DNA of 64,000 nucleotides from positions 62,001 through 126,000 of the forward strand of contig NZ_JAOVZO020000018.1 in the NCBI RefSeq assembly GCF_025717065.2, written 5' to 3'. The notes beneath the pieces are model-generated. The model was not told the origin of the DNA and searched no databases. It saw nothing but the letters and a program-made list of their open reading frames with translations. Shown piece after piece: positions 33,802 to 43,896 of the stretch (position 1 is its first letter; every line of letters starts with the position of its first letter). Source of the stretch: Tahibacter soli (lineage in GTDB: Bacteria > Pseudomonadota > Gammaproteobacteria > Xanthomonadales > Rhodanobacteraceae). Made by a program: the position numbers and the translations under genes.

Positions 33802-36078
33802 TTATCTCGCCGGCGCGCCGAGCTTCGCGCGGGCGTCGTCGAGCAAGGCCTGCGCCTTGTCGCGGCGCCCGGCCTCGACCATGTCGGCGCCGTCGTAGAT
33901 CGCGATTGCCGCTTGCGCGCGCGATGCCGCCTCGGCCGCGTCGCCGCGCGCGAGTGCCACGCGCGCGGCGGCGACGAGCAGGTTGGCGTATTTCTGGTCG
34001 TTCGTGTCATAGGCGCCCGGCGCCAGGCGCAGCGCGTCGGCGGTCGCGGCCATCGCCTCATCGTGCCGGCCGAGTTTCGAGTAGCGCAGCGCGAGGTTCG
34101 ACAGCTGCACCGCCAGACGCGGGTAATCCGGTCCCATGATCTTGCGGTACAGCGCGACCGCGCGCTCCTGGGTCGCGGCGGACTCCTCCAGACGCCCCAT
34201 CTCGTCTTGCAGATACGCCAGATTGTTCAACGTGATGCCGAGATCGAGCTCGGGTTGCGGTCGCATCGCCTCGCCGATCGCGATCGCCTGCCGGTACGCC
34301 GCGTACGATTCGTCGAAACGCTGCAGGCCGTCGAGCGCGTTGGCGACGTTCGAGAGGTTCACCATGCGCTCGCGCGGCGCGACGTCGGGCAGCGCGTCCT
34401 TGATGCGCAGCGCTTCCTGCGCGAGCGGCAGCGCTTCGGCGTAGCGGCCGACATCGCCGAGCAGCGCCGACAGGTCGTTGAGCACCTCCGAGCGCTGCGC
34501 CGCATCGCCGCCGCTGTGCGTCAGCGCGAGACGGTACAGCCGCTCGGCGTCGGCGTAGCGTCCGAGCCGCCATTCGAGCTGCGCCTGCGAGCCGAGTACC
34601 TTCGAATACCCGGGGCCGCCGTCGGTCGCGCGCAGTCGCGCCGCGCGATCGAGCTGTTCCTTCGCTGCGTCGTTGCGCTCGAGCGAAAGATACGCGTCGC
34701 CGATCGCGCGGCGCACGTCGGCTTCGAGCAGCGGCTGGCCGCCGAGCTGCTGATCGATGCCGGATACCGCGCGGTCGAGCGCGTCGACGAGCAGCGGCGG
34801 CTTGCCGCCGTAGAACGGGTTCGCGCGGCCGATCATGTCGACGAGAAAGCGGTTCGCGCGCTGCGCGCGGTCGCCTTCCTGCGCGGCGCGGCGCGCCTGC
34901 AGTGCGGCGACGCCGAGGCCGGCCGCGAGCGCGAGCGCGGCCGCGGCGGATGCCGCGACCGGCCAGCGATGGCGCCGCAGAAACTTCGCGAGGCGATAGC
35001 CGGCGCCGCCGCCGCGCGCGAGCACAGGCCGGTGCGCGAGCCAGCGTTCGAGATCGTCGGCGAACGCGCGCGCCGAACCGTAGCGCCGTTCGGGTTCGAC
35101 GGCGAGCGCCTTGCGCACGACGCGATCGAGATCGCCCGCGACACGATGGCGCCAGTCGCGCGCGGCGCGTTCGGACAGGCCCAGCGCCGCGGCATCGACG
35201 CGCGCGCTCGTCGGCGCGATCGTCTCGTCGGCGACGCGGCGCGCAAGTTCCGTGATTGCGATGCCGGCGCGCAGCACGCGTCCGGTCAGCAGTTCGTCGA
35301 GCAGCAGGCCTAGCGCGTAGACGTCGCACCCGGTCGTCAGCGGCCAGTCAAGCAGTTGCTCGGGACTCGCGTATTCCGGCGTCAGCGGCACAAGACCGGT
35401 GCGCGTCGAACCGGGCATGCGTTCGTCGAGCGATTTGGCGATGCCGAAGTCGAGCAGTTTCGCGCGGCCGTTCGCGTCGACGAGGATGTTGCCGGGCTTG
35501 ATGTCGCGGTGAATGATCAGCGCGCGATGCGCCGCGTCGACGGCCGACAGCACGTCGAGAAACAGCGCGACGCGTGCTTCGATGCCGAGCGCGCGTTCGC
35601 GGCACCACGCGTCGATGCGCCGGCCGTCGACGTATTCCATGACGACGTACGGCTGGCCGGCCGGCGTCGTGCCGCCGTCGAGCACGCGCGCGATGTGCGG
35701 ATGCTCCAGCCACGCGAGAAACTGCCGCTCGCGTTCGGCGCGGCGGATCGATTCGGGATCGCCAAGCGTGCCGGCCAGCACCTTGATCGCGACCTGCTGC
35801 TCGAACGCGCCGTCGCGGCGCCGCGCCAGCCACACCTGCCCCATGCCGCCCGCGCCGATGCGTTCGATCAGCCGGTACGCGCCGAGATCGAGCGGCGTGT
35901 CGGCCGGCGGCGCCGGTTCCAGAAAGCCGTCGCTGGCCGCGTGCGCGGCGAGGAGGCGCAGCACCGACTCGCACAACGCGGTATCCGTGCCGGCCCGCTC
36001 GCGCACGTAGCGTTCGCGCTCGCCGGCCGGCAGCGCGAGCGACGCTTCGAGAAGCTCCAGGGCGTTGCGCAAGGCCAT
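33802..36078 (-). CDS. Transmembrane Ser/Thr protein kinase with TPR repeats
   Basis: A 758-residue protein starting at MALRNALEL. An N-terminal helical segment precedes the kinase domain (about 65-345): glycine loop GAGGMGQVW, AIKVL with the ATP Lys, HRDIKPGNILVD and DFGIAK, all intact. One membrane helix lies at about 368-392 (PVAASAAAALALAAGLGVAA). The rest is a series of TPR-like helical pairs, e.g. ALPLAQEALRIKDAL and ESYAAYRQAIAIGEA. This architecture commonly pairs with TIGR02999 sigma factors such as the one 0.8 kb away on the other strand. It presumably senses an envelope signal through its periplasmic TPRs. Confidence 0.9.
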   Translation of the reverse strand: MALRNALELLEASLALPAGERERYVRERAGTDTALCESVLRLLAAHAASDGFLEPAPPADTPLDLGAYRLIERIGAGGMGQVWLARRRDGAFEQQVAIKVLAGTLGDPESIRRAERERQFLAWLEHPHIARVLDGGTTPAGQPYVVMEYVDGRRIDAWCRERALGIEARVALFLDVLSAVDAAHRALIIHRDIKPGNILVDANGRAKLLDFGIAKSLDERMPGSTRTGLVPLTPEYASPEQLLDWPLTTGCDVYALGLLLDELLTGRVLRAGIAITELARRVADETIAPTSARVDAAALGLSERAARDWRHRVAGDLDRVVRKALAVEPERRYGSARAFADDLERWLAHRPVLARGGGAGYRLAKFLRRHRWPVAASAAAALALAAGLGVAALQARRAAQEGDRAQRANRFLVDMIGRANPFYGGKPPLLVDALDRAVSGIDQQLGGQPLLEADVRRAIGDAYLSLERNDAAKEQLDRAARLRATDGGPGYSKVLGSQAQLEWRLGRYADAERLYRLALTHSGGDAAQRSEVLNDLSALLGDVGRYAEALPLAQEALRIKDALPDVAPRERMVNLSNVANALDGLQRFDESYAAYRQAIAIGEAMRPQPELDLGITLNNLAYLQDEMGRLEESAATQERAVALYRKIMGPDYPRLAVQLSNLALRYSKLGRHDEAMAATADALRLAPGAYDTNDQKYANLLVAAARVALARGDAAEAASRAQAAIAIYDGADMVEAGRRDKAQALLDDARAKLGAPAR

Positions 36079-36215
36079 CGGCGTTCCACGCGAGCGGGCT
36101 CGAAGCATCGTAGCGCAGCGCGCACGATCCACGTCTTGATCGGCGCGGTTCCGGCGCTAGATTGCTCTCATGCGGCCACGCCGCGAAGGATTTCTTTCAA
36201 GAAAGGGAAAGCGCC

Positions 36216-37478
36216 ATGAGCGAACGCAAGGTTCCTCACGTCGTCATCGTCGGCGGCGGATTCGGCGGACTGTGGGCGGCGCGCGGCCTGGCCGGCGCGC
36301 CGGTGCGGGTCACGCTGATCGATCGCTGCAATCACCATCTGTTCCAGCCGCTGTTGTACCAGGTCGCCACCGCCGGCCTGTCGTCGCCGGATATCGCGGC
36401 GCCGTTGCGCCACATCCTGCGGCGGCAGGCGAACGTCACCGTGCTGATGGACGAGGTCGAACACGTCGACGCCGACGGCAAGGCCGTCGCACTCGCGCAC
36501 GGCGGACGGCTCGACTACGACTGGCTCGTGCTCGCGACCGGCGCGCGCCACGCCTACTTCGGCCGCGACGAATGGGCCGAACACGCGCCGGGCCTGAAGA
36601 CGCTCGACGACGCGCTCGCGATCCGGCGTCGCATTCTCGCCGCGTTCGAACGCGCCGAAGCCGAAAACGACGCCGCCGCGCGCCGCGCCTGGCTGACGTT
36701 CGTCGTGATCGGCGGCGGCCCGACCGGCGTGGAACTCGCCGGCACGCTCGCCGAGATCGCGCGCCACACGCTGCGGCGCGAGTTTCGCAACGCCGATCCG
36801 AGCCACGCGCGCGTGATGCTCGTCGAGGCCGGGCCGCGCATCCTGTCGGCGCTGCCCGAATCGCTGTCGGCCAAGGCGCAGCGGCAGCTCGAAAAGCTCG
36901 GCGTGGAAGTGCAGACCGGCCGCGCGGTCACGGCGATCGATGCGACCGGCGTCGAACTCGGCGGCGAACGCATCGCGACGCGCACGGCGCTGTGGGCGGC
37001 CGGCGTCGCGGCGTCGCCGCTCGGGCGCGAACTCGGCGTCGCGGTCGACCGCGCCGGGCGCGTCGCGGTCGCACCGGACCTGTCGGTGCCGGGGCATGGC
37101 GAGATCTTCGTCGTCGGCGATCTGGCGAGCGTCGCGAGCGACGGCAAGCCGGTGCCGGGCGTCGCGCCGGCCGCCAAGCAGATGGGCGCGCACGCGGCGC
37201 GGGCGATCCGCGCGCGCCTCGCCGGTCGCGACACCACGGCGTTCCGCTATGCCGACGCGGGTTCGCTCGCGACGATCGGACGCATGGCCGCGGTGGCCGA
37301 TCTCGGCCGGATCAAGCTGTCGGGGCTCGCCGCGTGGTGGTTCTGGCTCTTCATCCACATCTTCTTTCTGATCGGATTCCGCAGCCGCCTGATCGTCTTG
37401 ATCAATTGGGCGTGGTCGTACTGGACGTACCAGCGGCACGCGCGAATCATCGTCGGCACGCCGAAATCGCCGAGCTGA
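36216..37478 (+). CDS. ndh: Type II NADH:quinone oxidoreductase-like flavoprotein
   Basis: A 420-residue FAD enzyme with two Rossmann motifs, VVIVGGGFGGLWAARGL for FAD and FVVIGGGPTGVELAGTL for NADH, and the second FAD contact GEIFVVGDLA. NHHLFQPLLYQVATAGLS is diagnostic of NDH-2. The C-terminus has the amphipathic membrane-binding part with WWFWLFIHIFFLIGFR. It oxidises NADH and reduces quinone without pumping protons. The ATG has GAAAGGGAAAG upstream. It is divergent from the kinase gene. Confidence 0.92.
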   Translation: MSERKVPHVVIVGGGFGGLWAARGLAGAPVRVTLIDRCNHHLFQPLLYQVATAGLSSPDIAAPLRHILRRQANVTVLMDEVEHVDADGKAVALAHGGRLDYDWLVLATGARHAYFGRDEWAEHAPGLKTLDDALAIRRRILAAFERAEAENDAAARRAWLTFVVIGGGPTGVELAGTLAEIARHTLRREFRNADPSHARVMLVEAGPRILSALPESLSAKAQRQLEKLGVEVQTGRAVTAIDATGVELGGERIATRTALWAAGVAASPLGRELGVAVDRAGRVAVAPDLSVPGHGEIFVVGDLASVASDGKPVPGVAPAAKQMGAHAARAIRARLAGRDTTAFRYADAGSLATIGRMAAVADLGRIKLSGLAAWWFWLFIHIFFLIGFRSRLIVLINWAWSYWTYQRHARIIVGTPKSPS

Positions 37479-37493
37479 CGCGCGCAAAAGACA

Positions 37494-37513
37494 ACGGCCC
37501 CTCGCGGGGCCGT
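37494..37513. terminator. Terminator between ndh and rpoH
   Basis: An 8-bp stem, ACGGCCCC / GGGGCCGT, with loop TCGC lies 15 bp after the ndh stop and 41 bp after the rpoH stop. Read on the minus strand it is followed by TTTT within 10 bases, so it probably ends rpoH transcripts and may work both ways. Confidence 0.8.
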
Positions 37514-37554
37514 CGTCGTCTTGCTGCCTGTGGTTCGGTGGAGCGTCTTGCGGA

Positions 37555-38421
<867 letters not shown>

Positions 38422-38451
38422 TGCTTGAAACCTCCGGTACTGGTGCACAGA

Positions 38452-38478
38452 TTAGCACTCGCGATCTGGGAGTGCTAA
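38452..38478. promoter_or_regulatory. CIRCE element (HrcA operator) upstream of rpoH
   Basis: TTAGCACTC, nine bases, GAGTGCTAA: an exact match to the CIRCE consensus, located 31-57 bp before the rpoH ATG. HrcA binds CIRCE to repress heat shock genes. CIRCE ahead of rpoH has been noted in betaproteobacteria, where it links the HrcA and sigma-32 circuits. The hrcA gene is not in this window. Confidence 0.95.
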
Positions 38479-38817
38479 GAACGCCGGTAGTTCCCTTCAG
38501 GAGTGCGGCGAACGGGGGTTAGTGTACCAGAGAGTTCAGGAAAAACATCAAAAAAGCGTGACGATCGGTAACATAATTTCTATCGCGTTCATTGAGCGCG
38601 CCTATCGATACGCAAGCCACTGTTTTTTCGATATTTAACGGGACGGACACATCTTCGCTCCCTGCGAAGGTCGCAGATGTGGCATGACTTTCGGCCTGTT
38701 TTTCGGGGTCGATCGGCACTGCCGAACGGCAAGAAATCGCAACAGCGACAGCGCCATTGTCCTCGCAGCGCGATTGAGACATTCAATGTCTTCGACCAAT
38801 GGCTATATCGGTCGAGG
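38479..38817. other. Intergenic region upstream of rpoH
   Basis: A 339-bp stretch with lower G+C than its surroundings. It must hold the rpoH promoter(s): on the minus strand TACACT lies about 50 bp before the CIRCE element and could be a -10 box. A short open frame (38519-38782) has no family likeness or ribosome binding site, so I do not call a gene. Confidence 0.5.
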
Positions 38818-39498
38818 CTACGGCGTCCAGTCGATCGGCGTCTGGCCGCGTTCTTCGAGATACGCGTTGGCGATCGAAAAATGCCGGCAGCCGAGAAAGC
38901 CGCGATGCGCCGACAGCGGCGACGGATGCGGCGCCTTGAGCACGAGATGGCGGCGCGGGTCGATCAGGCGGCCCTTCGCCTGCGCGTACGACCCCCACAG
39001 CATGAACACGAGGCCTTCGCGCTCGCGGTTGAGGTGATCGATCACGGCGTCGGTGAAACCTTCCCAACCCTTGCCCTGGTGCGAACCGGCGAGACCCTGT
39101 TCGACCGTCAGCACCGCGTTGAGCAGCAGCACGCCCTGTTCCGCCCAGCGCGTGAGATGGCCGTGCCGCGGCATCGGAATGCCGAGGTCGTTCTGGATCT
39201 CGAGGTACATGTTGCGCAGCGACGGCGGAATCGGCACGCCCGGCTGCACCGAGAAGCACAGGCCGTGCGCCTGGCCGGGACCGTGGTACGGATCCTGGCC
39301 GAGAATCACGACCTTCACGTTCTCGAACGGCGTGGCGTCGAGCGCCGAGAAAATCTGCTTCGGCGGCGGGTAGATCGTCTTGCCGGCGCGCAGTTCGGTG
39401 CGCAGGAATTCCGACAGCGCCTGCATGTCGGGCCGGTCGAAATAGTCGCCGACGCGCCGCTTCCACGATTCTTCGAGTTTCAACCGCGCGTCGCTCAC
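38818..39498 (-). CDS. ung: Uracil-DNA glycosylase
   Basis: A 226-residue family 1 UDG that removes uracil from DNA to start base excision repair. [18 protein letters not shown] contains the catalytic Asp, LLLNAVLTV the uracil-contacting Asn, and [19 protein letters not shown] the HPSPLS loop with the active-site His. The GTG start overlaps the response regulator stop (GTGA), so the two are translationally coupled. It is the last gene of a run from gspF through ftsE and ftsX. Confidence 0.96.
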   Translation of the reverse strand: MSDARLKLEESWKRRVGDYFDRPDMQALSEFLRTELRAGKTIYPPPKQIFSALDATPFENVKVVILGQDPYHGPGQAHGLCFSVQPGVPIPPSLRNMYLEIQNDLGIPMPRHGHLTRWAEQGVLLLNAVLTVEQGLAGSHQGKGWEGFTDAVIDHLNREREGLVFMLWGSYAQAKGRLIDPRRHLVLKAPHPSPLSAHRGFLGCRHFSIANAYLEERGQTPIDWTP

Positions 39499-40346
39499 GC
39501 CGCTTCGCCCGCGGCGCGCGAGCGGGCGTGCTGGCCGACGCGCAGCTGGAACAAGAGCTTGGTGATCAGCAGGCGTTCCTCGATCGGCTTTTCGACGAGA
39601 TCGTTGGCGCCGGCGCGGATCAGCGCGGCCTGGTTCTTCGGATTGTCGTCGCCGGTCATCACGAGCACGGGCAGCTCGGCCTTGCCGTAGGCGAATTCGT
39701 TGCGGATGCGGTCGAGCAGGTCGCCGCCGGTCAGTTCGCCTTTGAGGTTCACGTCGGTCAGCACGATGTCGGCGCCGGCGCCGCGGCCTTGCGCCTTCGC
39801 CGTTTCGAGCAGCGCCAGCGCGTCCTCGACGCTCACGACGTGCAATACGGTCAGTCCGTGCTTTTCCATCATGCGACGCGTGGCGAGCGCCACGACGCGG
39901 CTGTCCTCGACATACAGCACGTCGCCGGTCGTGTTCGATTCGGGCCGCACGTAGCCGCGAATGAACGACGCCAGCGCGTGGAAGCCGAGCGACTTGTCGA
40001 AATAATCGGTCACCGCGTCTGTCAGCGTGCGCGCGGCGAGGCGCTCCTGCACGTCGCCCGAGACGACGACGATCGGGATGTAGGCCTGCGGCGCGTGCTC
40101 GCGGATGTGGCTGGCGAGTTCGAGGCCGTCCATGTCGGGCAGGCGCAGCGCGGTCGTGACGAAATCGACGACGCCGGCTTCGAGCTGCTGCTTGGCTTCG
40201 GCGCCGGTTTCGCACGGCAGCACGGTGACGCCCGGCAGGTCGGCCTTGAGCACCTGTTCGATCAGCTTGCGCACGACCTTCGAACCGTCGACGACCATCA
40301 CGCGCGGTTCGTCGCTGGCGATATGTCTGGTCAGATGCGTTTCCAT
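39495..40346 (-). CDS. Response regulator with two receiver domains, the first degenerate
   Basis: A 283-residue protein of two tandem REC domains without an output domain. The second (about 142-270) is complete: YVEDS, phospho-acceptor Asp198 in [10 protein letters not shown], Thr231 and Lys253 in VEKPIE. The first (about 15-135) keeps VVDGS, LPDMDG, VVVSG and Lys118 but has Ala66 where the acceptor Asp belongs ([12 protein letters not shown]). It therefore probably cannot be phosphorylated there. No histidine kinase lies nearby. It sits 54 bp after ftsX and overlaps ung, so it may be expressed with cell-division genes. The partner and output are unknown. Confidence 0.88.
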   Translation of the reverse strand: METHLTRHIASDEPRVMVVDGSKVVRKLIEQVLKADLPGVTVLPCETGAEAKQQLEAGVVDFVTTALRLPDMDGLELASHIREHAPQAYIPIVVVSGDVQERLAARTLTDAVTDYFDKSLGFHALASFIRGYVRPESNTTGDVLYVEDSRVVALATRRMMEKHGLTVLHVVSVEDALALLETAKAQGRGAGADIVLTDVNLKGELTGGDLLDRIRNEFAYGKAELPVLVMTGDDNPKNQAALIRAGANDLVEKPIEERLLITKLLFQLRVGQHARSRAAGEAA

Positions 40347-40400
40347 CAGTCCCCCTGTGGAAACTCGTTCATGTCAACGCTCGGCATCGGCCCTCGTCGC

Positions 40401-41399
40401 TCATTCCGGATGGCCTTCGGCGAGATGCCGGGCGGTCGCTAGCATAGCGCCAAGCCACCCGAGTGCGGCACTGACGAACGGCACTGACGCGGCGGCCAGC
40501 GGATTCAGGCCCTGCAGCACGAAGCGGTGGTCGTAGCTGTCGAGCAGCTGCCCGACCGGCCCCGACAGCGCGAACTGCACCGCGAACACGGCGATCAGCG
40601 CGAACGCGCCGGCGAACAGGCCGTACCAGATGCCGGTGTACAGAAACGGCCGCCGCACGAAGCCCGGGCTCGCGCCGATCAGCTGCATGACGGCGATTTC
40701 CTCGGCGCGCGCCTGGATGTCCATGCGCACCGTGTTGCCGACGACGAGCAGCGTCGCGAGCCCCAGCAGCCCCGCGAGCACGAACACGCCGCGCTGCGCG
40801 AGTTCGAGGATCGCGCCGAGTCGCCGGCGCCAGCTCGCGTCGTACTGCACGAGGTCGACGCCGGACTCGGCCTTGAGCGCGGCGAGCACCGCCGGATCCT
40901 GGCCGCGCGCCGGCTCGCGCGGCGTCACGATCAGTACGTTCGGCAGCGGGTTGTACTTGAGCACGTCGAGCGCGTCGGCGAAGCCCGACATCGCGCGGAA
41001 TTCGTCGAGGCCTTCCTGCGGCGTCTTGCGCTTGACCGCGACCACGTCGGCGCGTGCCGACAGCTTTTGCGCGAGCGCCGCGGCGGCCGCGTCGTCGGAA
41101 GCCGGCTGCATGAACACGGTGATCTCGCGCGCGTCCTGCCAACCGCCCGAAAGAGACCGCGCATTGTTCAGAAGTACCAGAAACAACAAAGGCAGCGCGA
41201 GCGCGAGGCCCATCACGAGCGCGGTCAGCGCCGTCGCCCACGGTCGCGCCACGAGCCGGCCGAGACTCGAGAACAGGCTGTACAGGTGCTGGTCGCGCCA
41301 GCTGGAAAAGCCCAGCCGCTGGCGCGGCGCGGCGCGCTCGGCCGGACGCGGCGCGGTCGTGGGCTTCAGGCGATTGCCGGTCGGCTTGCGTCCGAACAT
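40401..41399 (-). CDS. ftsX: Cell division protein FtsX
   Basis: A 332-residue permease-like partner of FtsE that governs cell-wall hydrolases at the septum. A basic, Pro-rich cytoplasmic N-terminus (about 1-45) precedes the first of four membrane helices (WATALTALVMGLALALPLLFL), a periplasmic domain (about 85-180) and three C-terminal helices. AEEIAVMQLIGASPGFVRRPF is the FtsX/MacB signature. The ATG overlaps the ftsE stop (ATGA); a GTG just upstream is an alternative. Confidence 0.94.
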   Translation of the reverse strand: MFGRKPTGNRLKPTTAPRPAERAAPRQRLGFSSWRDQHLYSLFSSLGRLVARPWATALTALVMGLALALPLLFLVLLNNARSLSGGWQDAREITVFMQPASDDAAAAALAQKLSARADVVAVKRKTPQEGLDEFRAMSGFADALDVLKYNPLPNVLIVTPREPARGQDPAVLAALKAESGVDLVQYDASWRRRLGAILELAQRGVFVLAGLLGLATLLVVGNTVRMDIQARAEEIAVMQLIGASPGFVRRPFLYTGIWYGLFAGAFALIAVFAVQFALSGPVGQLLDSYDHRFVLQGLNPLAAASVPFVSAALGWLGAMLATARHLAEGHPE

Positions 41400-42073
41400 C
41401 ACAGCGCTCCCGGACGAAAGTCGTCGAGCAGCCGGCCGTGGTCGAGCACGATCACGCGCTTGCCCATGCGCTTGACCAGCGGCAGGTCGTGGCTGGCGAC
41501 GACGACGGTCGTGCCGACCTGCTGAAATTCGGCGAACAGCTGCATGATTTCGGCGGAGAGCTGCGGATCGAGATTGCCGGTCGGCTCGTCGGCGATCAGC
41601 ACGGCGGGCTTGGCGACGATCGCGCGCGCGATGCCGACGCGCTGCTGCTCGCCGGTCGAGAGCGTGATCGGCGCGGCGCGGTCGCGGTCGAGCAGGCCCA
41701 CCTTGTCGAGCGCGGCGCGTACGCGCTTGCCGATCTCCTCGCGCGCGAGGCCCGCGATGACCAGCGGCAGCGCGACGTTGTCGAACACGCTGCGGTCCAT
41801 CAGCAGGCGATGATCCTGAAACACCATGCCGATGCCGCGCCGATGCTGCGGCACCGAGCGCTGACGCATCGCGCCGATATTCTGGCCGTTGACCGTGACG
41901 TGGCCGCGCGTCGGCCGCTCGATCAGCGCGATGAGCTTGAGCAGCGTGCTCTTGCCCGCGCCGGAGTGACCGGTGATGAACGCCATTTCGCCGGCCCCGA
42001 GTTCGAGAGAGAGCTCGTGCAGCGCTTCATGGCCCGACGCGTAGCGTTTGGTGACCTGGTCGAAGCGGATCAT
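41399..42073 (-). CDS. ftsE: Cell division ATP-binding protein FtsE
   Basis: A 224-residue ABC ATPase. Walker A is GHSGAGKST (about 36-44), the signature is LSTGEQQRVGIARA, Walker B is AVLIADEPTG, and the H-loop is VVVASHDL. FtsE works with FtsX at the divisome. Its start lies 9 bp after the gspF stop, so it may be co-transcribed with gspF. FtsE-FtsX-RpoH order is an old proteobacterial arrangement; here two genes are inserted before rpoH. Confidence 0.96.
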   Translation of the reverse strand: MIRFDQVTKRYASGHEALHELSLELGAGEMAFITGHSGAGKSTLLKLIALIERPTRGHVTVNGQNIGAMRQRSVPQHRRGIGMVFQDHRLLMDRSVFDNVALPLVIAGLAREEIGKRVRAALDKVGLLDRDRAAPITLSTGEQQRVGIARAIVAKPAVLIADEPTGNLDPQLSAEIMQLFAEFQQVGTTVVVASHDLPLVKRMGKRVIVLDHGRLLDDFRPGAL

Positions 42074-42082
42074 GACGCCACG

Positions 42083-43288
42083 CTACTTCACCATCTGGTT
42101 GAGGTTGAAAATGGGCAGCAGGATGGCCAGCACGATGAACAGCACCATCGCGCCCACCAGCAGGATCACCGCCGGGCCGAGCACCGCGGTCAGCACGGCG
42201 AGCCAGCGGTCGAGCTCCTTCGCCTGGTGGTTCGCCGCCTCGTCGAGCATGCGTTCGAGCTGACCCGAGCGTTCGCCGCTGGCGATCAGGCGCAGCGCGA
42301 CCGGCGGAAAATAGCCGCTGTCGCCGAGCGCGCGCGAGAACGCGCCGCCTTCGCGCACGCGATGGGCCGCGCGACGCATCGCCTCGCGCATCGGCAGGTT
42401 CGGCACCACTTGCGCGGCGATGCCGAGCGCGTCGAGCAGCGGCACCGCGCTGGCAGACAGCAGCGCGAGCGTGCGAGCCGCGCGCGCCGTGTTCGACGCG
42501 CGCGTGAGCTTGCCGACGAGCGGCAGCCGCAGCAGCACGCGATGCCACGCCGCGCGCACGCTGTCGCGACGCAGCGCGAGGCGCGCGCCGACGATCGCGA
42601 CGATGAGGCCCAACGCGACGATCCAGCCGTAATGCTTGACGCCGTCCGACAGCGCGATCAGGAACATCGTCGGCCACGGCAACGCCTGTTTGAGATTGGC
42701 GAACACGCCGGTGATCTGCGGCACGACGTAGACGAGCAGGCCCGTCACGACGGCGATCGCGACGATCGCCAGCAGTACCGGATACGCGAGCGCGGTCAGC
42801 ACCTGCTGGCGCAGCGCGTCGCGCGACTCGGCGTAGTCGGCGAGGCGCTCGAGCACCGTGTCGAGCCGGCCCGACTGCTCGCCGGCCGCGACCGACGCGC
42901 GATAGATTTCGGGAAAGCTCTCCGGATACTCGGCGAACGCGGCGGCGAGGCCCGCGCCTTCGAGCACGCGCGCGCGCAACGCGGCGGTGAGGCTGCGCGA
43001 GCGATCGTCCTCGCCCTGCTCCGACAGCGCGGCCAGCGCCTCGTCGATCGGCAGGCCCGCGCGCAGGAGCGTCGCGAGCTGGCGCGTGAACAGCGCGAGC
43101 TGCGATGCCGACAGGCCGCGCACGCCGAGCGGCGAACGGCTGCGCGCCTCGTCGACCGGCTTGACGTCGATCGGGGAGAGGCCGCGCTCGCGCAACGCCT
43201 GGCGCACCGCGCGCGCGGTGTCGCCCTGCAAAACGCCGCGCTGCGTCTTGCCGCTGGCGTCGAGAGCCTGATAGGCGAATGCCGGCAC
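42083..43288 (-). CDS. gspF: Type II secretion inner-membrane platform protein GspF
   Basis: A 401-residue protein starting at a GTG (VPAFAYQALDASGK) with CGGAA upstream; longer in-frame starts add non-conserved sequence. Two T2SSF domains (about 68-192 and 270-392) each end in membrane helices. FTRQLATLLRAGLPIDEAL and the repeat LALLSASAVPLLDALGIA show the internal duplication. GspF helps assemble the pseudopilus with GspE and GspL. It is separated from gspE (48474) by five unrelated genes, so the usual E-F linkage is broken. Confidence 0.94.
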   Translation of the reverse strand: MPAFAYQALDASGKTQRGVLQGDTARAVRQALRERGLSPIDVKPVDEARSRSPLGVRGLSASQLALFTRQLATLLRAGLPIDEALAALSEQGEDDRSRSLTAALRARVLEGAGLAAAFAEYPESFPEIYRASVAAGEQSGRLDTVLERLADYAESRDALRQQVLTALAYPVLLAIVAIAVVTGLLVYVVPQITGVFANLKQALPWPTMFLIALSDGVKHYGWIVALGLIVAIVGARLALRRDSVRAAWHRVLLRLPLVGKLTRASNTARAARTLALLSASAVPLLDALGIAAQVVPNLPMREAMRRAAHRVREGGAFSRALGDSGYFPPVALRLIASGERSGQLERMLDEAANHQAKELDRWLAVLTAVLGPAVILLVGAMVLFIVLAILLPIFNLNQMVK

Positions 43289-43401
43289 GCGGATTCCGTA
43301 CGTCGGGAACAGTAGCCGATTGTGTACGGAATCGCGCTGCGCGTGGAGCCCCCGCGCCGCCGGAACGAACGTCCCGACGGCAAGGCTGCGGAATCGGCGA
43401 A

Positions 43402-43815
43402 TCAGATCAGCGTAACGCCCGGCGGCGGCTGCACTTCCGCGACGGTCTTCCAGAACCAGATCTTGTGGCCGGCGGGATCGACCACCGAGAAGTTGCGGTC
43501 GCCCCACCACTGCGTTTCCGGCGCGTTCGCGATCGCGACGCCGCGACCGGCGAGTTCGGCGTGATAGGCGTCGACGTCGGTCACTTCGACATAGATTTCG
43601 AGCGCGCCGGCCGTCGCGCCGTCGGGCGTCTGGGGGCGCGCGAGCATCAGCATCGCGCCGGTGCGCGTGACGATCGAGAAGTCGAGCTGCCCGTCCTTGC
43701 CGACCACGCCCATCATGTGCTCGAAGCCGAGGCTGTCGATGTAGTACTGGCGCACCGCGTCGACGGACGGGACGTAGCGCAGGGGAATGACGGCCGGGGT
43801 GAATTTCGCGTTCAT
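43402..43815 (-). CDS. VOC-family (glyoxalase/bleomycin resistance fold) protein
   Basis: A 137-residue protein made of two beta-alpha-beta-beta-beta modules, PLRYVPSVDAVRQYYIDSLGFE and LEIYVEVTDVDAYHAELAGRGV. The C-terminal WGDRNFSVVDPAGHKIWFW is the usual VOC ending, but I cannot fix metal ligands or substrate. GAGGAACGCC precedes the ATG. It is divergent from the TrmB-type regulator with 80 bp between starts, so it may be that regulator's target. Confidence 0.85.
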   Translation of the reverse strand: MNAKFTPAVIPLRYVPSVDAVRQYYIDSLGFEHMMGVVGKDGQLDFSIVTRTGAMLMLARPQTPDGATAGALEIYVEVTDVDAYHAELAGRGVAIANAPETQWWGDRNFSVVDPAGHKIWFWKTVAEVQPPPGVTLI

Positions 43816-43878
43816 GGCGTTCCTCGTGGTGGGTGGTTGCCGCGAAATCAGTATCCGGGCACGCTTGGCGCGTTTCAT

Positions 43879-43894
43879 CTACTTTCGGGAGTAG
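43879..43894. promoter_or_regulatory. Short palindrome before the TrmB-type regulator
   Basis: CTACT, six bases, AGTAG sits two bases before the regulator's ATG and overlaps its ribosome binding site (GGGAGTAG). It could be an autoregulatory operator or a translation-masking hairpin. The stem is only 5 bp, so this is weak evidence. Confidence 0.35.
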
Positions 43895-43896
43895 AA

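Noticed and set aside
38519-38782. 87-residue frame upstream of rpoH
   Set aside because: No ribosome binding site, no family likeness, and it overlaps the expected rpoH promoter region.
43402-43510. GspF starting at 43510 with 475 residues
   Set aside because: The first 74 residues are not GspF-like and overlap the VOC gene; the GTG at 43288 gives the conserved VPAFAYQALD start.
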